Origin: an uncultured Campylobacter sp.
GTDB taxonomy: Bacteria > Campylobacterota > Campylobacteria > Campylobacterales > Campylobacteraceae
DNA length: 48,327 nt
Assembly: GCA_900539255.1 (NCBI GenBank)
Contig: UQBJ01000015.1
Span: forward strand, 1-48,327
Reading direction: 5' to 3'
Each line of letters starts with the position of its first letter. Within the stretch, counting starts at the first letter, position 1. This document shows, piece after piece, positions 44,163 through 48,327 of the stretch. The notes beneath the pieces were generated by a model. The model was not told where the DNA came from, did not search any database, and saw nothing but the letters and a program-made list of their open reading frames with translations. Made by a program: the position numbers and the translations under genes.

Positions 44163-45188
44163 CTATTTACCTTGCATTTTCAGCCATTCTTTGGCTATAC
44201 GCACCGCATTTGTCGCCGCACCAACGCGGATTTGGTCAGCCACGCACCACAAATGCAGCACATTTTTGCGGTAAATATCAGCACGAATGCGCCCGACATA
44301 AGTTTCGTTTGTGTCGCTTGTGTAAAGGGGCATAGGGTATTTTTTGTCCTTTGGCTCATCGATAACCACGACACTTGGGGCTTTGGCTAAAATTTCACGC
44401 GCCTTTTTCGCGCTCACTTCGCTTTCAAAATGCAGTGTCAAAGCCTCACTATGGCTTCGCAAAACGCCTACACGCACGCAAGTCGCGCTCACTTCAAGGC
44501 TTTTGTGTAAAATCTTTTGAGTTTCATTCACCATTTTCATCTCTTCTTTGGTGTAATCATTCTCCATAAAGACATCAATATGCGGTATAACATTGAGCGC
44601 AAGGGTGTGCGGAAAGGTTTGAGCCTTAAATTCATCGAGCTTAAAGGCAAAAAAGCTTTGCAAACCCGCCACAAGCTCCTCCATACCTTCTTTTCCTGCT
44701 CCGCTTGCGGCTTGATAAGTGGCTACATCGACACGCGTGAGCTTGAAAGCATCATCAAGGGGCTTTAAAATATGCACCATTTGGATAGTCGAGCAGTTTG
44801 GATTAGCGATGATACCTGTTTTTTGCCACTGCGAAATGTCTTGGGGATTGACCTCTGGCACGACAAGCGGGACATCTTTGTCCATTCTAAAATGGCTGGT
44901 GTTGTCGATGACGAGCGCGCCCGCATCTACGGCAAACTTCGCAAATTTAGCCGACACGCTACCGCCTGCGCTGAAAAAGGCTATATCTACGGGGTTTTCT
45001 TTAAACACGCTTTCTGTAAGCTCTTGCACGCGGTAGCGTTTGCCTTTAAATTCCACTTCACTGCCCGCACTCTTGGCACTTGCAAGCGGCAAAATGCTCG
45101 ATACAGGCAAATCAAGCTCACTCAAAACATTTAAAAGCTCCTCGCCAACCGCACCTGTGGCGCCTACAATCGCTACTTTGATACTCAT
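44163..45188 (-). CDS. asd: Aspartate-semialdehyde dehydrogenase
   Basis: Reduces aspartyl phosphate to the semialdehyde, the branch point for diaminopimelate, lysine, threonine and methionine. The NADP loop is GATGAVGEE (residues 9-17) and the active-site Cys is C132 (NPNCSTIQ). AASGAGKEGMEEL and VGVLRSHSEALTLHFE are conserved. 341 residues. Divergent from copZ and convergent with plsC. Confidence 0.96.
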   Translation of the reverse strand: MSIKVAIVGATGAVGEELLNVLSELDLPVSSILPLASAKSAGSEVEFKGKRYRVQELTESVFKENPVDIAFFSAGGSVSAKFAKFAVDAGALVIDNTSHFRMDKDVPLVVPEVNPQDISQWQKTGIIANPNCSTIQMVHILKPLDDAFKLTRVDVATYQAASGAGKEGMEELVAGLQSFFAFKLDEFKAQTFPHTLALNVIPHIDVFMENDYTKEEMKMVNETQKILHKSLEVSATCVRVGVLRSHSEALTLHFESEVSAKKAREILAKAPSVVVIDEPKDKKYPMPLYTSDTNETYVGRIRADIYRKNVLHLWCVADQIRVGAATNAVRIAKEWLKMQGK

Positions 45189-45220
45189 CGTTTGTCCTTG
45201 TTTAGTCGTTTTGAAACATT

Positions 45221-45226
45221 AGTATA
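45221..45226 (-). promoter_or_regulatory. Possible -10 box (TATACT) for asd
   Basis: Read on the minus strand, TATACT in GTTATATACTAATG lies 33 bases before the asd ATG. Confidence 0.35.
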
Positions 45227-45227
45227 T

Positions 45228-45258
45228 AACAAAATTCTTAATTGTGCTGAATTTTGTT
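45228..45258. promoter_or_regulatory. 10-bp palindrome between asd and copZ
   Basis: AACAAAATTC (45228-45237) and GAATTTTGTT (45249-45258) are perfect inverse arms with an 11-base spacer, in the divergent gap upstream of the copZ -10-like TAAAAT. The size suits a regulator dimer site, but no family-specific consensus is recognised. Confidence 0.4.
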
Positions 45259-45271
45259 GCGAATTTTTCGC

Positions 45272-45277
45272 TAAAAT
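45272..45277 (+). promoter_or_regulatory. Possible -10 box (TAAAAT) for copZ-copA
   Basis: TAAAAT inside CGCTAAAATAAGCG (a short 4-bp-stem palindrome), about 29 bases before the copZ ATG. Confidence 0.35.
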
Positions 45278-45305
45278 AAGCGCGATTTTAAGAAAAAGGA
45301 CAAAA

Positions 45306-45509
45306 ATGCGAAAATTTGCGGTAGAAAATGTCAAGTGCGAAAACTGCGCGAAGTTGATTAAAAACGCCTTGCGCGATGAATTTGGCGAGGTTGAGGTTGA
45401 TTTAAACACCCAGCCACGAGTGCTAAGCCTTAATGTCGATGAGGCAAGAATTTCGGCCCTTAAAAATGCGCTTGATGAGCTAAATTTCAGCATTATCAAA
45501 GAGCTTTAA
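45306..45509 (+). CDS. copZ: Copper chaperone CopZ-like (HMA domain)
   Basis: 67-residue heavy-metal-associated domain protein. It has a CxxC metal site in VKCENCAKLI (about residues 10-13) and the usual beta-alpha-beta-beta-alpha-beta length. It likely hands Cu(I) to the CopA ATPase encoded 81 bp downstream. The ATG at 45306 follows AAAAAGGAC; the frame is open further upstream but only through the promoter. Confidence 0.88.
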   Translation: MRKFAVENVKCENCAKLIKNALRDEFGEVEVDLNTQPRVLSLNVDEARISALKNALDELNFSIIKEL

Positions 45510-45590
45510 TGCGTAAAGCCTTGTTAAATGAGCCTTTGCCTAAACTAAAAAAGCTAAAACAAAGCTTAAATCATCATCAAAAGGAAAATT

Positions 45591-47777
45591 ATGCAAGAAG
45601 TGCGCCTTAAAATCGGCAAGATGACTTGCGTAAATTGCGCAAACGCCATTGAAAAGGTAGCTTGTAAGATAGCAGGCGTTGAAAATGCGAGCGTGTCTTA
45701 TGTGAATTCAAGTGGCGTTTTTTTGGTAGATAATGCGAATTTAAAAGGTGCAATCGCCCAAAAAATCAAATCTTTGGGCTATGAGATTTTGCAAGATAGT
45801 GAAAATTTAGCTGAATTTAAGCAAAAAGAGCTAGCTAAACTCCGCTACAATCTCACTTTAAGCGCATTTATCTCAGCCTTAACGATGATTTTAATGGCTT
45901 TTGTGTCAAATTCAGTGCTTTTTCAGGCGATTTTAGGGAGCTTTGGCGTGTTTTATTGCGGGCGAAGTTTTTACAAAAACGCTTTCAAAGGGCTTAAAAA
46001 CGCTAGTTTAGATATGAACACTCTCATCGCTCTTGGCAGTTTTTGCGCGATTTTTTACTCATTTTTGGCGTATTTTGGGGTGTTTGAGGCGCATTTGTAT
46101 TTTGGCGAAGCGAGTATGATAGTTTCTTTCGTGCTTTTGGGGAAATTTTTAGAGGAAAATGCTAAATTTAAGGCTCATCAAAGCGAAAATTCGCTTTTAA
46201 GCATTGACACAAGCCTATCTTTCGTGCAAAATGCGAGTGGAGACTTTGAAAAAACGCCATCATCTTTCATAAAGGCTGGCGATATAGTGCTTGTCAAAGC
46301 TGGCGAAAGCGTGAGTGTCGATGGAGTAGTGGTTGATGGCAGGGCTGAGGTAGATATGAGCTTTTTAAACGGCGAATTCGTGCCGTTCATCAAGCAAAAA
46401 GGCGATGAAATAGAAGCTGGCAGCTTGCTTGTAAGTGGCACACTCACCATAAAAGCCACAAAAAAGGCTATGGATAGCAGGTTGGAGCTTATCAAAGACT
46501 TGATTTTCAGGGCTAGCAACGCAAAAATGCCTATCGCAAAACTTGTAGATAAGATTTCGGCGTATTTTGTGGGCTTTATCTTGCTTTTAGCTGGCGTTGT
46601 TTTCGCATTTTGGGTGGTTAAATCTAACTTAAATTCAGCATTTTTGCACGCTAGTGCGGTTTTACTCATCTCTTGCCCTTGCGCTTTGGGACTTGCCACG
46701 CCCATAGCCTTAGTGCTTGCCATAAACAACGCCACAAAGCACTTCATACTCATCAAAAATCCCGCTTCATTAGAGCTTTTACGCAAGGCAAAACTTTTTA
46801 TCTTCGATAAAACAGGCACTTTGAGCAAGGAAACCCTCAGCGTTTTCGCGCACAACCTTACTCAAAGCGACTTTGCTTTGCTTTGTGCTATGGAAAATTT
46901 AAGCCCACACCCCATAGCAAAAGCCCTTTCAAGCGCAAGTGTGGCGGATTTTGCCTTGCAAGGCGAGTTTGAAAGCCTACCCGCTCGTGGAATTCGCTAC
47001 AAAATGACAAATCACACTTATCTAGCGGGCAATGCCACGCTTTTGGCTGAATTTGGCGTGAGTGTAAGCAAGGCGCACAAGGAATTTGTGAAAAACCACA
47101 AAGAGCAAGCGCCTATTGTCGTGTATTTTGCAAAGGACAAAGAGTGTCTAGGTGCGGTGTGCCTTACAAATGAGTTAAGGGACGAGGCGCAGGATTTAGC
47201 TGAATTTTTACGCAAAAATTCGCTTCATAGCGTGATTTTAAGCGGAGACAACGAAAAAAGCGTAGCCCTAAACGCTCAAAAGCTCGGCATTGATGAATTC
47301 AGGGCGAATTTAAGCCCACAAGATAAGATTGAAGCCTTGCAAGAGTATCAAAAAAAGGGCGTTTGCGTCTTTGTAGGGGACGGCATCAACGATGCAGCCG
47401 CGCTCAGCCTTGCAAATGTGAGCTTTGCGATGAATTCAGGCAGTGCTCTGGCAAAGAGTGCTGGGGATTTCGTGCTTATAAAGGACGATTTACGCGCCAT
47501 CGCCTATGCTTTCAAGCTCTCACAAAAAACCTTTGCCATCATCAAGCAAAATCTTTTTTGGGCGTTTTTTTACAACGCGTGCTGCATACCCGTAGCAGCT
47601 GGCGTGCCGAGCTTTGTGGCGAGTTTCGCAACTGCACCCAAAATCGCCGCTGAAACGAGTTTAGCTCAAATTTTAGCGCATTTCACGCTCACGCCACACC
47701 TTGCAGCACTTGCAATGTGCTTTTCGTCTTTGGCTGTGGTGCTGAATTCTTTAAGGCTGAAAAAAGATTTAGGCTGA
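45591..47777 (+). CDS. copA: Copper-transporting P1B-type ATPase CopA
   Basis: Exports Cu(I) from the cytoplasm. It has one N-terminal HMA domain with C13-x-x-C16 (MTCVNC) and eight expected membrane helices with the ion-binding CPC at 362-364 (SCPCALGLATP). The phosphorylated Asp is D406 (DKTGT), with the HP motif (SPHPIAKAL) and GDGIND near residue 596. 728 residues. The ribosome binding site AAAAGGAAA precedes the ATG. Substrate copper is inferred from CPC plus the CopZ partner; silver would look the same. Confidence 0.94.
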   Translation: MQEVRLKIGKMTCVNCANAIEKVACKIAGVENASVSYVNSSGVFLVDNANLKGAIAQKIKSLGYEILQDSENLAEFKQKELAKLRYNLTLSAFISALTMILMAFVSNSVLFQAILGSFGVFYCGRSFYKNAFKGLKNASLDMNTLIALGSFCAIFYSFLAYFGVFEAHLYFGEASMIVSFVLLGKFLEENAKFKAHQSENSLLSIDTSLSFVQNASGDFEKTPSSFIKAGDIVLVKAGESVSVDGVVVDGRAEVDMSFLNGEFVPFIKQKGDEIEAGSLLVSGTLTIKATKKAMDSRLELIKDLIFRASNAKMPIAKLVDKISAYFVGFILLLAGVVFAFWVVKSNLNSAFLHASAVLLISCPCALGLATPIALVLAINNATKHFILIKNPASLELLRKAKLFIFDKTGTLSKETLSVFAHNLTQSDFALLCAMENLSPHPIAKALSSASVADFALQGEFESLPARGIRYKMTNHTYLAGNATLLAEFGVSVSKAHKEFVKNHKEQAPIVVYFAKDKECLGAVCLTNELRDEAQDLAEFLRKNSLHSVILSGDNEKSVALNAQKLGIDEFRANLSPQDKIEALQEYQKKGVCVFVGDGINDAAALSLANVSFAMNSGSALAKSAGDFVLIKDDLRAIAYAFKLSQKTFAIIKQNLFWAFFYNACCIPVAAGVPSFVASFATAPKIAAETSLAQILAHFTLTPHLAALAMCFSSLAVVLNSLRLKKDLG

Positions 47778-47810
47778 ATTTAAGCACAAATTTAAATCAT
47801 CTCTATTGTT

Positions 47811-47837
47811 AAAATTTCACTCAAAAATGTGAATTTT
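47811..47837. terminator. Possible hairpin after copA
   Basis: AAAATTTCAC and GTGAATTTT form a near-perfect AT-rich stem with a 9-base loop, 35 bases past the copA stop. It is low in GC, so a weak terminator at best. Confidence 0.3.
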
Positions 47838-47848
47838 AGTTTCAACCC

Positions 47849-47877
47849 TTGACTTTTATGTAATTTTTCACTACAAT
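47849..47877 (+). promoter_or_regulatory. Sigma-70-like promoter for the TonB-receptor gene
   Basis: TTGACT (47849-47854) and TACAAT (47872-47877), spaced 17 bp, 53 bases before the ATG at 47930. Unusually complete for Campylobacter. I do not see a clear Fur box. Confidence 0.55.
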
Positions 47878-47929
47878 TTCAGCTTTTACGCAAAGGAATT
47901 TTGCGAATTTTACTTGAAAAGGACTTTTT

Positions 47930-48327
47930 ATGAGAGCGATTTTACTGCCAGCTTTGGCTATCAGTCTTTGTGCGAGCGTGGCTTTGTCAGCCCCCGCCAC
48001 AGCAAAAAGCACCAAAACAAACACCACTAAAAGCACCGCCACAAAGGCAAAAACCACCAAAAAAGCAAGCGCGAAAAAGAAAAACAAAAGCGCGCTTGTG
48101 AGAAAAAGCGATGACAAAACGCGTGGCAAGGTAAAAACCTACGGGCTAATGCCTAGCGAGCTTAACAAGCTCAACCAAAGCGTATATCACGCCGATGCGG
48201 AGGCTATTCGCGGCGCAAGAGACACAGAGAGCGCACTTCGCTACATACCATTTATCACTATCGTCAATACAGCAGGCTTTGGACAGCAGTTTGACTTGCG
48301 CGGACAAGGCAGGCTCAGCGCAAACGG
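47930..48327 (+). CDS. TonB-dependent outer-membrane receptor, N-terminal part (runs off the window)
   Basis: Only the first 132 codons are present. A signal peptide (MRAILLPALAISLCASVALS, cleavage near SAPA) is followed by an unusual Lys/Thr/Ser/Ala-rich stretch (about residues 24-66). The start of a plug domain follows: SVYHADAEAIRGARDTESAL, RYIPFITI, FDLRGQGRLSANG. The last segment is diagnostic of TonB-dependent receptors. The ligand (iron, haem or other) cannot be told. Upstream is a strong promoter and AAAAGGAC ribosome binding site. Incomplete at the window end. Confidence 0.8.
   Translation, partial: MRAILLPALAISLCASVALSAPATAKSTKTNTTKSTATKAKTTKKASAKKKNKSALVRKSDDKTRGKVKTYGLMPSELNKLNQSVYHADAEAIRGARDTESALRYIPFITIVNTAGFGQQFDLRGQGRLSAN

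Overview
The window is a Campylobacter-type chromosome segment (Campylobacterota), recognised from its gene content and order. From memory of the C. jejuni map, the genes fall into blocks matching several C. jejuni neighbourhoods: lpxL-waaC-exonuclease-gne-pglKHIJBA; eamA-kdsA-ribH-nusB-pyrF; lnt-yajC-secD-secF-leuS-lptE-...-mfd-ATPase; ctpA-purC-purS-purQ-...-plsC; asd; and copZ-copA. The blocks are joined in a different order from C. jejuni, and repeats or accessory genes lie at several of the joints. Species cannot be named from this window.

Layout. 1-755 holds no gene but is packed with short inverted-repeat elements. 756-2656 (minus) is the lipid A acyltransferase and heptosyltransferase pair. 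2720-15508 (plus) is an exonuclease, the UDP-sugar epimerase and the core of the N-linked protein glycosylation locus (flippase PglK, glycosyltransferases PglH, PglI, PglJ, PglA and oligosaccharyltransferase PglB). A complete type II restriction-modification pair is inserted between gne and pglK. pglC to pglG, which follow pglA in C. jejuni, are absent here. 15764-19116 is a DMT transporter with KDO, riboflavin, NusB and pyrimidine genes. 19117-19874 is a second repeat-rich gap. 19875-34816 is lnt (minus), then the Sec accessory proteins, LeuRS, LptE, a degenerate GGDEF-like protein, FolC, an M23 peptidase, bactofilin, Mfd and an ATPase, mostly with overlapping ends. 34837-37471 is a second restriction-modification locus, a type IIG-like enzyme split by a frameshift. 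tRNA-Leu(CAG), a MagIII-type DNA glycosylase and a frameshifted remnant follow. 39109-43976 is the CtpA protease, PurC/S/Q, a periplasmic SH3 protein and PlsC. Asd (minus), CopZ, CopA and the start of a TonB-dependent receptor end the window.

How the genes work together. The pgl genes build an undecaprenyl-linked glycan on the cytoplasmic face, flip it, and transfer it to D/E-X-N-X-S/T sites in periplasmic proteins. The window also encodes candidate acceptors. The most striking is Lnt, which has lost the usual C-terminal membrane helix and ends in a tail with seven such sequons in about 55 residues. The lipid A, KDO, heptose and LptE genes serve the outer membrane, and CopZ/CopA form a copper efflux pair.

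Unusual structure. (1) Several proteins carry Asn/Ser-rich tails or inserts that at DNA level are dense runs of RAATTY, the hexamer linked to methylation-dependent natural transformation in C. jejuni; the same hexamer crowds some gaps. (2) A small palindromic element, present intact in the gaps, also sits in frame inside the type IIG methyltransferase gene. (3) PglB appears to have two extra transmembrane helices compared with C. jejuni PglB. (4) Two genes are broken at seven-adenine tracts.
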